A stretch of 64,000 nucleotides of DNA from Cryphonectria parasitica EP155 (Eukaryota > Ascomycota > Sordariomycetes > Diaporthales > Cryphonectriaceae): assembly GCF_011745365.1 (NCBI RefSeq), contig NW_024468913.1:2232001-2296000 (forward strand). The letters are read 5' to 3'. Below the pieces are notes generated by a model that searched no databases, was not told the origin of the DNA, and saw nothing but the letters and a program-made list of their open reading frames with translations. Each line of letters begins with the position of its first letter. Position 1 is the stretch's first letter. Positions 24,070 to 34,307 of the stretch are shown in pieces. Made by a program: the position numbers and the translations under genes.

Positions 24070-25689
24070 TTATCTCGTCTCCGCATCCTCGCCCACAGTA
24101 TAGCCCTTAGCGATACCACCTCTCCCTTCCTCTATCGTAGCGGCCCGTTCATCATCAAAGTCGCTTCCGAGACCTTGCCATGTCCTTTGCGAACGCAGAT
24201 ACTGGGCTCCAGGGCTCAAGACACCGTTGATTGTCGCCAGCTCCGCTTTCGGGCGCAGAGCTAGAGCCCCCGACTCGCTGCGTGTATTCTGGCTCGCATC
24301 TTGCTCCTCCAGCTGGGCAGCCTTACGCATCGGCCGAGCGGAAGAGACGAGCTTGCCAGTTCGCAAATCAAATACCGGCACGTCCGACTCGTCCTCTTCA
24401 ACCTCGACGCCACTGTCTCCAGTGGCAGCTTCGTCTGGCTTCTTCCCGCTTCCTGCACTTGGCTCTCCTTCCTCGACAGCCTTGACGCTCTCAATCCCGC
24501 CCCACCAACTCAGGCCCCAAATCCGCTCCTCGTCAGGCATGAGGGCGACTTCCAGCTCAAATGGTGTCAGGACGGGCTGGAAGAAACCAGCATCTTCTTC
24601 CACCAGACTGCTCTCCCAGCAGCCGACTATGACCCATCCTTCGATCTCGGAGAAGTTTGCCAGCTTAGCCGGGTTCAGTTTTCCTACAACGACAGTATAG
24701 CTCTTCTTCCCGGCTGCGGCGATCTGCTTCCGAATGGACTCGATAGATGACAAATAGTTGGCTACTGACAAGGTGTTGACCAGAATGCCTATTATGCCAG
24801 CCGATGTCAGGTTCAGAAGCTTAGCATACCGGCGACCCAAGAGGCCTCGTGTCGTACGCGTCGGAGAGTAGTAAGGAGCGGATTCCGAGTCTGCCGTCGC
24901 GAAGATATGAAGAGAGGCAACCCGAGAAGAAAGGGCGAGTAGGAGCGCTGCCGGTGGTGACGAGACATGGAACACACTATATTCCTTCAAATCGATGCCT
25001 TCTTCCTCTTCGGTAGCCATTTCCTGCTCTTCTGGGTTTATGATGGTTCTGTTCGGTATGCTTCCGAGCGGATTGTGTTTTATCCTCGTCGACAACAGTT
25101 CTGTGTATCCCCTCTCCCGAATGCGCCGGTATAGCTCGTCCACATGGTCTTGATATGCAACGTCGGCCATCAGCACCACCTTGGCTTCTTCTTCGGGAAA
25201 TTCTGCCTCGAACGACTGTACCGCCGCATCCATGTCGAGATTGTGTCTGGTGAAAACGTAGATGACGGGGAGTCTTGAGGTGGGAGACAGACATGACCGG
25301 CCATAGTGCACCACAACGTCGGCGTCGACATGTTCGGCAGCAATCTCGTCGACACAGCAAGCGCTGTAAGAAGTGTCTGCAAGTATCCATATCCTCTCCT
25401 CCGAGGGTGGTGTGCCCTCCGCCTTCTGGCCTACTCTTGCTCCATCAAGTTCTTTTCGTAACAACTCGACAACCTTGGGTGCATCTCCGAGCATATGGTC
25501 GGGGAACTGCAGGGCAATCCTCTTCTTGCCCTCCTCTCGACATTCTTTAGCGGTCCGTTCGACCTCGTAGATGTCTCGAAGCTCGTCGTCCGACCGCGCG
25601 TTGACCGAGGTCGTGTCTGGCTTCTGGTATTCGAATAAGTGGTCCTCTGGTGTTGAGAGCACGGGCGCCGCCGTGAGCTCCTCTGCCAT
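24070..25689 (-). CDS. DPH2: Diphthamide biosynthesis protein 2
   Basis: This is a single exon of 539 aa, normal for fungal Dph2. With Dph1 this protein forms the radical-SAM-like enzyme that adds the 3-amino-3-carboxypropyl group to a histidine of translation factor eEF2, the first step of diphthamide synthesis in the cytosol. Family blocks are visible in order: [63 protein letters not shown] (with the cluster-region Cys residues), [66 protein letters not shown] and [16 protein letters not shown] low-complexity acidic stretch (about residues 405-440) is fungal-specific. The divergent neighbour starts about 660 bp away. Confidence 0.93.
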   Translation of the reverse strand: MAEELTAAPVLSTPEDHLFEYQKPDTTSVNARSDDELRDIYEVERTAKECREEGKKRIALQFPDHMLGDAPKVVELLRKELDGARVGQKAEGTPPSEERIWILADTSYSACCVDEIAAEHVDADVVVHYGRSCLSPTSRLPVIYVFTRHNLDMDAAVQSFEAEFPEEEAKVVLMADVAYQDHVDELYRRIRERGYTELLSTRIKHNPLGSIPNRTIINPEEQEMATEEEEGIDLKEYSVFHVSSPPAALLLALSSRVASLHIFATADSESAPYYSPTRTTRGLLGRRYAKLLNLTSAGIIGILVNTLSVANYLSSIESIRKQIAAAGKKSYTVVVGKLNPAKLANFSEIEGWVIVGCWESSLVEEDAGFFQPVLTPFELEVALMPDEERIWGLSWWGGIESVKAVEEGEPSAGSGKKPDEAATGDSGVEVEEDESDVPVFDLRTGKLVSSARPMRKAAQLEEQDASQNTRSESGALALRPKAELATINGVLSPGAQYLRSQRTWQGLGSDFDDERAATIEEGRGGIAKGYTVGEDAETR

Positions 25690-26353
25690 ATTGTGTTTTC
25701 AGGAGAGAGTGGAAGGGGGTAGGGTATCGATCTTGGAAGCTCTCTGTTGCGGTAAGTCGTGTGTATAATGTCGATCCAGAAGTTTGGAAGTTGGAGTTCA
25801 TGGCGGGGGCGGGGCAGGAAATTTTCAGCGGATCAGATCTCGAATCGGCGCCGTCATCATTGGTAGACATGACCTGACAGGGGACGTGGAACCGCTAATC
25901 TCAGGGTCTAGGCACCCCGAAAGCTTATAATCAGCCCTACAACTATTTATGTATGTACAGAACTATGGTACTCATCTGCTCTCTCGTAATAGTGCATGCT
26001 CCTCTGCGCAGTCCCACAGAATATTGCAATCACTACATCCAAGAACAAGTTGGTAACAATGACTACGAAGACGATACTACAACCTAATGTTTTGTTTGTT
26101 TGATTGACGCTTGTTGTAACCAGTGTGGCGTCAACTATGTCGTGATCCCTGCTCCTTGGGTGTTTACCGATTGGGCCAACGAATCATGTCGTGGAATATT
26201 GTTGACTTTGGAGGTTGAGGCTTCTCAACGACTTTCCGTTGCACCACCTCACCTCACCTCGTCTTGCCTCGCGTCTCTGTCCCTTGTAGATTACTACTCC
26301 CAAGCCTAAACGTCGACACCCGATACTTGAATTCTACCTTCAAATCTCTTTAC
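25690..26353. other. Divergent promoter region of DPH2 and hypothetical gene
   Basis: No coding sequence was recognised. This holds the promoters of DPH2 (minus) and the hypothetical gene (plus). Confidence 0.5.
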
Positions 26354-27712
26354 ATGGAACCCACCAACAGTTCGAGGCCTTCGTTGCCTCCGTCCCACAT
26401 CTCCGTCTCAAGCACCGTGTCGCCAGTATCCTCTCAACCAGAAGACACCATGTCTCGACATTCGACTTCTTCAGGCCCTCCGTCACCTTTACTCCAGCAG
26501 CCTAGTCAACCCATGGGAAACCTTGACCTCCAAGGCGTATCCTCAAATGCCATTTCCTCTCCGGCGCACAACACAGACCACCTCGCAGAAGATGAAAAGA
26601 CCAGCAGCCGCACGTCCCGTTTTGTCGGCAACATGCTTGTCTCTCGTATAGGCCGCGCCTCCTGGCAGAGTCTAGAGTCCACTGCCCGCCTCCCCTTCTA
26701 CCTCTCGCCCTGGGGCGACAACCATCCCTTCACCCTGCCCAACCTACGGAAGCGCGACCTCGCCCTCGCAGGCGTCGCACACTTCGGGCTCGACGCGCTG
26801 GGCGCCAGCGCAGTCACCGTTGTCGAGAGCGCTATGGCACACGCCGTGTCCGCTACTGTCGAGCAGACGGCCGACGAGGGGCTCTCGAAAGTGACGGGCA
26901 AGATGAGCAAGGGCCATTTGGTCCAGCGCCGGGTCGGTATGAACAGCCTGACGCTGCGAATCAGGCACAAGCTGATCGGCGAGGCCGCCGAGCTGGTCTT
27001 CCAGGGCGTGCGAGACACGGATGACCGCATGGCGTGCGCCAAGGGGTGGTTCTGTCCCTACTTGTACGCCTCGGGCCGCGAGCCTGAGATCGCACGAGCC
27101 AAGGATTTTGCCATGGCCCAGCTCTTGACACCGAGGCTGGCGGCGGATGCGAGCATTGCGCCGACGCTGCTCTCGTCATTGGTGGAATCGGACACGCCTG
27201 TTGTGTCGCCTTTCGGGTGCTCGTGGGAGGATGCGTCGTTCAAACCTGGCTTCTCGTTTCCCAAGTTCAAGAGGATGGCCATCTTCTTGACGGGCATCTC
27301 ACCGTACCGTTACATCACTACGCAGTCAGCGTGGTCCCACTCGAGAATACCGAATGAGGCGCGCATTACTTTTCACTTGTTCACGCATGTGCCGGCCATC
27401 GTGCTGCCGGTTAGGGACCAGTCGCCGATCATGGCGTGGAGTCCGTGGACGGTAGCGCAGATGTTGGAGAAGAAGTCTCGTTATGACATTCGAAAGCATG
27501 TGGGCGAGCTGCTCGACTTTATCGGCACAGTCATCGACGAAGACGCGGCACAGAGCAGTCTCGGATCTTCTGAACATGGATGGCGCGACATCATGGAGGG
27601 TTGTCTACATTCCATGCTTAGCGCTGTCCTCAATGTTCCAGATGCCATCCGTGAAACTGCCAAAGAGTGCTGTGAGCTGGAAAGGACAGGTGTCGTCGCT
27701 TTCAGATATTAG
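26354..27712 (+). CDS. Fungal conserved hypothetical protein
   Basis: This is a single exon of 452 aa. The frame is open upstream to 26264, but the first ATG is at 26354 (MEPTNSSRPSLPPSH). The first 100 residues are Ser/Pro-rich and probably disordered. From about residue 95 the protein looks globular and slightly hydrophobic (FVGNMLVSRIGRASWQSLES, DLALAGVAHFGLDALGASAV, CAKGWFCPYLYASGR, FKRMAIFLTGISPYRYITT, SPWTVAQMLEKKSRYDIRKH). I recognise no catalytic motif or named domain. Codon use (a strong C preference at third positions in the middle) and length support a real gene. The function is unknown. A membrane-associated or mitochondrial protein is possible but not shown. Confidence 0.75.
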   Translation: MEPTNSSRPSLPPSHISVSSTVSPVSSQPEDTMSRHSTSSGPPSPLLQQPSQPMGNLDLQGVSSNAISSPAHNTDHLAEDEKTSSRTSRFVGNMLVSRIGRASWQSLESTARLPFYLSPWGDNHPFTLPNLRKRDLALAGVAHFGLDALGASAVTVVESAMAHAVSATVEQTADEGLSKVTGKMSKGHLVQRRVGMNSLTLRIRHKLIGEAAELVFQGVRDTDDRMACAKGWFCPYLYASGREPEIARAKDFAMAQLLTPRLAADASIAPTLLSSLVESDTPVVSPFGCSWEDASFKPGFSFPKFKRMAIFLTGISPYRYITTQSAWSHSRIPNEARITFHLFTHVPAIVLPVRDQSPIMAWSPWTVAQMLEKKSRYDIRKHVGELLDFIGTVIDEDAAQSSLGSSEHGWRDIMEGCLHSMLSAVLNVPDAIRETAKECCELERTGVVAFRY

Positions 27713-27776
27713 TCCTCAGGTAGTATCGTCATCTTCAACTAATAAACCCTCAACCGTGCTTTGAGATACCCGTGTA

Positions 27777-28706
27777 TCACTTGAAGAAATTGCTTGCAAA
27801 TGCACCTGAGGCATTTCCCGTGAACATATGCGAATCGTTCCTGGCTTCTTGGGTCCCAACGCTGACCGCAAGTGCATCGCCGTGAAAATCAACGTTTCCC
27901 GTGAGCATCTTCGCTCTATCAAAAGCACGCGCGTATTTTCCTGTTGTTCCTGCGTGTCTGCTTGCTTCCCTGACGGCAGGCTCGTACACTTCCAAGCGCG
28001 CTTTAAGCATTTTATCCTGCTCTTTCAACGCATCAAGTAAGTCGTTCACGTCCTCATTGACAGCTCTCGGAGCAGACACTGATAATGCCTCCATAGATAG
28101 CTCCAAGCCGCGTATCTGACTACTGATGTCGCTGAGGGAGGAGGCGTAGGTCGAAGCAAAAGTATCGAGGGCATCACGGGTCTGATTCGCGGTTCGCCTG
28201 CAATGCAGTACGATGTCAGCTCACCGTCGAGTCATCCTTTTTCATGCCAAAGAAGCCCCTCACAGATTGGCAAACCCCAAGGCATCACTCAGGGTCCGCT
28301 GGCATTGCGCCAAATTCTCTTTGAGGAGGCGGATCTCGCTGTCATTGAAGTTGAGCCGAAGCCGATCCCGCCAGGCCATGTGATTCTCGTCAGAGTGTGA
28401 GGTGAGCTCAGAAACTCTCTTCGTAAATTTGTTACAGATGTCCCTGCAGTAGAGCATCACAGGCTCCAGCGCCCTCAGATTGGCCAGCTGGTCCGGCGAG
28501 AGAGCCGCGTCTTCACGGTTAACGAGATCTTCTTCGAAGGGTTTGATCACTTTCTGGAATGCATCGAGCGACGTTTCGAGATCCTTTAGTTTGCTCGGCG
28601 CGCGCTTGATTCCCTTGATCGTGTCGTTGAGGGTTTTACAGCTGTCGAATGTGAGACGAGTGATGCCAATCACACTTGCTGTGATACTAAGAGGCTCGAT
28701 CGGCAT
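27777..28706 (-). CDS. HeLo-like domain protein with HET-s-type C-terminal amyloid-like tail
   Basis: Exons 28706-28264 and 28197-27777 encode 287 aa, almost exactly the length of HET-s (289). The N-terminus (MPIEPLSITASVIGITRLT, then an all-helical region to about residue 225) fits the HeLo-like / PigL_N domain found at the front of fungal STAND proteins and cell-death effectors. The last 56 residues are different: they are glycine/asparagine-rich and contain two matching units, FDRAKMLTGNVDFHGD (about 240-255) and ARNDSHMFTGNASGAF (about 266-281). Unit 1 follows the HET-s repeat pattern [DE]-R-A-[RK]-x-x-x-G-N-V. The tail ends in SNFFK, recalling the aromatic end of HET-s. I infer a membrane-targeting execution protein triggered by amyloid templating from a neighbouring NLR. 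The divergent NACHT gene starts about 670 bp away. Confidence 0.72.
27780..27947 (-). other. HET-s-like two-repeat amyloid motif (C-terminal 56 codons)
   Basis: Two pseudo-repeats are aligned on M-[LF]-T-G-N-[VA], with the Asn residues 27 codons apart. Hydrophobic and Gly/Asn positions alternate as in beta-solenoid amyloid motifs (HRAM type). This is pattern reading, not a profile match. Confidence 0.55.
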
Positions 28707-29379
28707 AGTTCCAAGTTGTTGGCCCCTTGGATGTTTTATAGCTTCCCAAAGTCTTCTCTAGTCTAATGGTACAAACAGACTTTGATACTATAGATAAAGT
28801 GCTGTCTGCCAGGCCTGGACCGCTTCCAAGATTGTCAAGCCATTTTACTATGGTGCCATGCGTGATGTGGCTCGCTGCAAGATGACATGCTTTAAAGGTT
28901 TATTCGGTCTCCAAATACCCATTCAGCTTTCAAACACCGTTATAATGAGCGAGCTATAGCACGCAGGTGTGGTAGAGCCAATCGCATGGTTGAATAATCC
29001 ATCAAATGGCTACGCAGAGCCTTATTGAACCCAAACAGGCACACTATTGAAGCTTCACTGCAACCCCTTCCTTCCTTCCAAGAAATTCTAGTATGTAAGC
29101 ACCTCTTCATTGGCCATGTCCCGTAAGTCACGCGCATGTATCTGCAGAGAGGGGGCATAGCATCAGGCTAAGGTGCCTACCTTCTAACTGATCACTCGTG
29201 GGCAGCGGAGGCCGTCTCGCTACACCCTTCTCATCACCTCCATAGTCATACCAGAGAGGTATCTACCGTCTTCGTCTGCGGGGTGGGAGGGGCGGGACCC
29301 AGCCTCGAAAGACTACGAACACGCCGTTGATGGACTGTCGAAAGTCCCTGGTGTACCAGCCGATTATACCAATATACGC
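28707..29379. other. Divergent upstream region of HeLo-like and NACHT genes
   Basis: No gene was recognised. Head-to-head orientation across 670 bp would allow joint regulation of the effector and NLR genes. Confidence 0.45.
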
Positions 29380-32149
29380 ATGCAATCCTCTACTGGTTGC
29401 ACAACCAGCATGGAGAACTGTTCTTCGAGAAAGCAGCAACGAAACGTCGACAACCCGGGTCCCTCTACTTTCAACACTCAGCGGTATGCGACGCGAGCAC
29501 GACTGGATCCCGAAGCACCACAAGTTCACGTCGACCGCGCAGAAGCATACGGCAATGCTCGGACACTGAATGGGCATGTCCACGGCCACGTGGTCCACGG
29601 AGACGTCAGTTATCACAATTGCTAGCAACTCCCGAGGCCCCATGCGAACGATGGAGTCCCCGCCGCCAGCAATCTCATGAAACAAACAACAGACAATTCA
29701 AACGGACTGTCCCCGCAGGAAAAGGAGAATCGCGATAAGCTGATCGAGCTTCTGCATTTCCCGCAACTGGATGTCCGCCTTAATACCCTGAAGCCTGCAC
29801 AGCGGAGGACGTACGAATGGTTGGCACAACGACAAGACTATATTCGATGGATGGATTCCGATTCTGAACATCTCGAGGAGAGTGATGGCTTCTTCTGGAT
29901 CCGGGGAAATCCGGGAACTGGGAAATCGATTGCCATGAAGTTTCTGTACCGAAAGTTGGAAAGTACGATCAAGAGACGTCAAATCGAGGATACGTTGATC
30001 ATATCCTTTTTCTTCAACGCTCGCGGCAGCAACTTGGAGAAATCGACTCTGGGCCTCTATCGTTCCCTTCTATACACGGTGTTTTCCTTGGATCCAAGTT
30101 TGAAAGAGACTTTCAACCACTACCGAAGCAACAGTTATGATGGTATTCTTCAACAAGGGGAATGGACAAATGAACATGAGCAAATGCTCCTGGAAATATT
30201 TGAGGAAGCACTAGGCCTGCTTGGTAACAAAGGGCATCGTCTATATTGCTACATGGATGCCCTGGATGAATGTCCTGAAAGGGAAGTTAGAGAGATGATC
30301 TCAAACTTTGAAGACCTCATCGGCAGGACGGAGACTCAGAACTTCCGTGTCTGCTTTTCAAGCCGACACTACCCTCAGATCCGTATAAGAACAAGGTTAG
30401 TAAATCACGCATTTGTAGTCAAGGATCACTGCTGATAAATTCTACAGCCTTACCGTCACGCTTGAGAGGGAGCACAGCCATGAGAACGACATCAAGACTT
30501 TCATCGATCAGAGGTTGGAGTTGGCTGATGATATCGACCAAGATACTGTGGCCAAATTGGAGGCTGATATACTGGCCAAGTCGAGTGGAATCTTTCTCTG
30601 GGTCAACTTGGTTGTTTACGAGCTAAACGAGGTGAACCGGAGCGGCGGCACCATCGACGAGGTATGGGGCCGCCTGAGAGAGATACCCAAAGCAGCCAAG
30701 GAGACGGAGCCACCCAACGGAGCCAAGCCCCTCTACACACTCTTCCGAGACATCATCAAGAGAAACAACAAAAGTGTCCCGGAGCTCGTTCGACTAGTCC
30801 AGCTTGTTTACTGTGCGACACGACCATTATCTCCCAGAGAACTCTATGTTGCTCTGCAACAAACCCACCACCATCCCTTCAATTCTCAGCAGGTCACATA
30901 CAATGTCTTGAAGAAGCGGATTCTGGATGCATCGAAAGGCCTTGCGGAAATCACAAAGTCCGAAGAGCCAACCGTACAATTCATTCACGAAACTGTGCGA
31001 GAGTTTCTCGAGGATGGAGGATTGAAGGCCGTGTCTAACGAGTTGGTCGACGTTCATGGGCACGAGATGATCAAGACAAGCTGCATGCACCAAATCTGTG
31101 CGCCAATGGAAGAACATCTCCCATTGCTTACGGCCTATCGTGAGATATTGAACAGTAATAAAGGCTATCGCGCCTCCAAGAACATCGCCGAAGATGACCG
31201 AAAAGTATTTCTGCAGCAGAGCCGAGAGAAGTTCCCCTTTTTGAAGTACGCGGTGGAGAACGTCTTGTTCCATGCGAACCAGTCCAAGGCATTAGGAAAC
31301 AACCAAGCCAGCTTTCTTGAATCCTGTGCCGCCTCACCCTGGGTTGCTTTGCACAACCTATTCAAGTATCGAACAAGCAGCTTCTACTCAGCCAATACTC
31401 CGATACTATACATTCTCTCTCGTTACGGATGCGATCACTTGATCGATGAGCCAACAGTTTCGAAAGCAGAATACGCTCGTGAATGGCCAATGGAGGAGTT
31501 TTCATCACCTTTCGTTTGTGCCATGTACAACAACCATCCGGATACGGCACGGGCTTTGGCCGGCCTAGGTCCCAAGAAGGATTATCGAAACAGCACAGGT
31601 CTCTCATGGGCAAACTATGAGCCATCAGAACCCTTGTGCCTGTCAATTCTAAGAATGGGAGACTAGCAACTACTAGAAAAAGTGATCAAAGATGGACATT
31701 GCAACGATCGGGGTATTCACTGGTCAATTTTCCAGTGGGCGCCATTACAGACGGTTGACGTACTTGTGGGGTACTTGAAGGTCCCTACATTTCCTCAGCT
31801 GGCTTCGAGTGGCAGCCCCGATGCCGAAAAAGCACACCAACAGTATGATGCAATACGCTTCACTCGTCACGCTTTAACTCTGGATCCCAGCCTGTTGACG
31901 AAAAAGTTCTGGTATTCAGGATACAGAGCTCAAACGGAGTCGATGCTGGACTATGCCATAGTCAGAGGGTTTCCATTGCTGGTGAAGCTTTTTTTGGACT
32001 GTTCTGCTTTCAGCCAAGCCTCTCTTGATCACTATCTCCATCGAGCAGCAGCGAGAGGAAGAACAGAAATGATCGGAGATGCGCTACGTCGAGGTGCGGA
32101 TATAAATTCTCGGGATGTATTGGGAACAAGGAGGCCTCTATATCACTGA
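29380..32149 (+). pseudogene. NACHT-ankyrin NLR with N-terminal amyloid-like motif, interrupted by TAG codons
   Basis: One reading frame runs 29380-30395 and, after a 52-nt intron (30396-30447), 30448-32149. It is broken by TAG at 29623-29625 and 31664-31666. The first 81 codons contain a Gly/Asn/His motif (VDRAEAYGNARTLNGHVHG then HVVHGDVSYHN). After the first TAG the NACHT NTPase begins: PQLDVRLNTLKPAQRRTYEW linker, Walker A IRGNPGTGKS (codons at about 29899-29928), FFFNARG, and Walker B LYCYMDALDE. Then come a winged-helix-like region and degenerate ankyrin repeats. Fungal NLRs of this layout sense non-self and pass an amyloid signal to a HeLo-type effector. Both stops would be CAG to TAG changes and both are followed by CAA. 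If translation starts at the internal ATG 29677, a 645-aa protein lacking the motif could be made. Most likely it is a decaying gene. Confidence 0.7.
29530..29619 (+). other. Candidate N-terminal amyloid signalling motif of the NLR
   Basis: Codons 51-80 of the frame starting at 29380. They share DRA-x-x-x-GN and an HGD element with the tail of the divergent HeLo-like protein. Spacing differs by one residue from the effector repeat, so the match is suggestive only. Confidence 0.4.
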
Positions 32150-32390
32150 CTCTCGAATCGCAACAGCTGCATAGCAGGCCAGTCTATTCTGGAGATATAT
32201 GAAAGAGGAAAGATGAAGAGAGAAGAGGGTAGAGGAGAGAAGGCTAGCTAGCGGTAGCTATATGTGTGAGGCCCTAATAGTAGTCCGCTTATGTAAGATA
32301 AGTGGGGACGCATCTGAGGTTCCATCAGGATGAGAGTGGGAGAACTGGATCCATCGAGAAGGATCAAGAGATTTCAGAACTGAGAACCAC
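32150..32390 (+). other. Non-coding insert or scrambled segment inside the ankyrin tail
   Basis: Between two ankyrin-like stretches lies purine-rich DNA (for example 32200-32260, GAAAGAGG/AGAGAAG runs) with no ankyrin signal. Ankyrin coding resumes near 32391 in a different phase. It may be a small insertion or the result of several indels. Confidence 0.35.
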
Positions 32391-33030
32391 AATGGGTGAA
32401 CTGCACTGGCAGTGGGATGTCACTCGAGAAAAACAAATTCCCTGAGACTCTTCATCAATATTGGAGCCGATCCCAACACAATGGTGCAGTGTACAGACGC
32501 GCTCTGTAACGAGAGCAAGCATCAGTTACCACTCATCGGCGCTGTTGTAGCAGAAAGATGATTCAGGGAGATCAATGTCTTGGTCTCCCCCGGGGGCTGC
32601 GACTTGAATGCCCGCGACAGTTGCGGACGGACCCCTTTAGCGTAGTGCTTTGTCTGTCTACATGAGAAACGTGCAACATACATTCGCTCTGGGTTCGAGG
32701 CTCTTCTACGAGACCAAAACACGGATCTCAATTCGAGGGACAATTCCGGCTGCACCATCTTAGAACATCTCATCTTAAACGCACTTTCTATGGAAAGAGA
32801 AGCGTGGGATCTCGTTCAGGAGTTCTTGGGATCCGAACGACTTGACCCGAACCTAGAGACTAGCACTGGGCAGCCACCGCTAGAGCGGATCATCTCACTA
32901 TACGATACAATGGCCAATGGAGCTTCGCGATTGCAAGGGAGTACGGATATCTGACGAGGACTATTCCCAAGCTCACCGACCACCCAGCGAAAGACAGTGG
33001 CGGCAATGGTCCTCTGATCATCTGGTTACG
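32391..33030 (+). pseudogene. Eroded ankyrin-repeat tail of the NACHT gene
   Basis: A frame shifted by one from the upstream part shows ankyrin-like units: TALAVGCHSRKTNSLRLFI then NIGADPN, CDLNARDSCGRTPLA, NTDLNSRDNSGCTILEHLIL and RLDPNLETSTGQPPLERIIS. It is interrupted by TGA at 32397-32399, TGA at 32560-32562, TAG at 32641-32643 and TGA at 32952-32954. A further shift near 32955 continues with a PKLTDHPAKDSGGNGPLI-like unit. These breaks show the 3' half of the NLR gene is not translatable as one protein. Confidence 0.6.
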
Positions 33031-33410
33031 GTGACGAGAACACTTCTGGCAACGGGCCGGGTCGATCGCTCTCTACAGAAACAGTGCTTGTCAAGAGCTC
33101 CACCAGCGCTTGAGAACTTGATACGTGAGTCCCTGAACGAGGGCCTGAAGAGAATTTTGCGCGCGCACCTTGCCTCGTCACCCTTGGCAGGTGCAGAATC
33201 AAGCTTCTTCTATGCATCACGTTCGCGAAGTTAACCATGCAAGGTAAGTATGCAACCAGCTTCAGAAGCAGCTATTTCATTTATCTCTCACCACTGCATG
33301 AAAACCATCTCTTGAACTCCTTATTCGCCTCATCTAATAATAATAATAAGCTTATGTAGTTGGACCAGTATACGACACATCCAGCAAAACAGCTGCATCC
33401 CGGTACACCC
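33031..33410. other. Intergenic
   Basis: This is the end of the degenerate ankyrin region followed by AT-rich DNA with a short TAA/TAATAA run (33336-33350). No gene was seen. Confidence 0.4.
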
Positions 33411-34307
33411 TCACCCAAAAACCTTCATCGCCTCCAAAAACGCTCCCATCTCCGCCGCAACCTCCTCCTCATTCGTCTCCAGCGCAAAATGCCCAGCATC
33501 CAACCACCTCACCACCAGCCTCTCCGCAGGCACATCCCGCGCAAACGCCTCCGCCCCGGCCGGCACAAAGATCTCATCATTGCGCCCCCAGACCGCCAGC
33601 ACCGGCACGCCCGACTCCCGCAGGTACCGCTGGAACGCCGGGTACATCTCGACGTTGGTGCGGTAGTCATAGAACAAGTCAAGCTGAGCCTCGGCACCGC
33701 TGGCGCCGCTGCCCGCGTCAAGCAGCGCCTGGTCGAGCGTCCAGGCCTCGGGCGGCAGCTGGGCCGGGTTCGGGTGGCCGTCGACGTACTGGGCGCGCGT
33801 GGCGGGCAGCGTGAGGGCGGCGCGCAGGGCCTCGCGGTCGGCCGTGGAGCCGGACGCCCAGTACCTCTGCAGTGGGGCCCAGAAGACCTTGCCCAGTCCC
33901 TCGGCATAGGCGTTGCCGTTCTGCGTGACGAGGGCGGCGACGAGGTCTGGGCGGCGCAGAGCCAGGCGCAGGCCTGCTGGGGCGCCGTAGTCGAAGATGT
34001 AGACGGCGAGGCGCTGGAGGCCTAGGGTGTCGACAAAGGCCTCGACGGTGGTGGCGAGGCTGGCAAAGGTGTAGGTGTAGCTGCGCTCGCGGGGCACGCG
34101 CGTGAAGCCGAAGCCTGGGAGGTCTGGGGCGATGACGCGGTAGCCGCGGGCGGCGAGGAGGGGGATGAGGTTGCGGAACATGTGGCTGCTGGAGGGGAAG
34201 CCGTGCAGGAGGAGAATGGTGGGCGTGGTGGGCAGTGAGGGGCCCGCGTGACGGTAGAAGATGTCTACGCCGTCTGCAGTGATGGTGGAGATCTTTGTGG
34301 TGGCCAT
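33411..34307 (-). CDS. Alpha/beta hydrolase, epoxide-hydrolase/dehalogenase-like
   Basis: This is a single exon of 298 aa. The ATG at 34307 (MATTKISTITADGVDIFYRH) gives a normal N-terminus; the frame is open to 34388. The sequence shows ILLLHGFPSSSHMFRNLIP (oxyanion HG motif), a nucleophile elbow IFDYGAPAG with Asp in the nucleophile position (as in haloalkane dehalogenases and epoxide hydrolases), an acid in AVWGRNDEIF and the catalytic His in LDAGHFALE. The cap domain lies about residues 135-215. The gene is intronless and visibly far richer in G and C than its surroundings, and its closest-looking relatives are bacterial-type hydrolases. Acquisition by transfer is possible. The natural substrate is unknown. 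Confidence 0.85.
   Translation of the reverse strand: MATTKISTITADGVDIFYRHAGPSLPTTPTILLLHGFPSSSHMFRNLIPLLAARGYRVIAPDLPGFGFTRVPRERSYTYTFASLATTVEAFVDTLGLQRLAVYIFDYGAPAGLRLALRRPDLVAALVTQNGNAYAEGLGKVFWAPLQRYWASGSTADREALRAALTLPATRAQYVDGHPNPAQLPPEAWTLDQALLDAGSGASGAEAQLDLFYDYRTNVEMYPAFQRYLRESGVPVLAVWGRNDEIFVPAGAEAFARDVPAERLVVRWLDAGHFALETNEEEVAAEMGAFLEAMKVFG

Noticed and set aside
33360..34025. 221-codon plus-strand ORF
   Set aside because: It is the antisense shadow of the GC-rich alpha/beta hydrolase gene.
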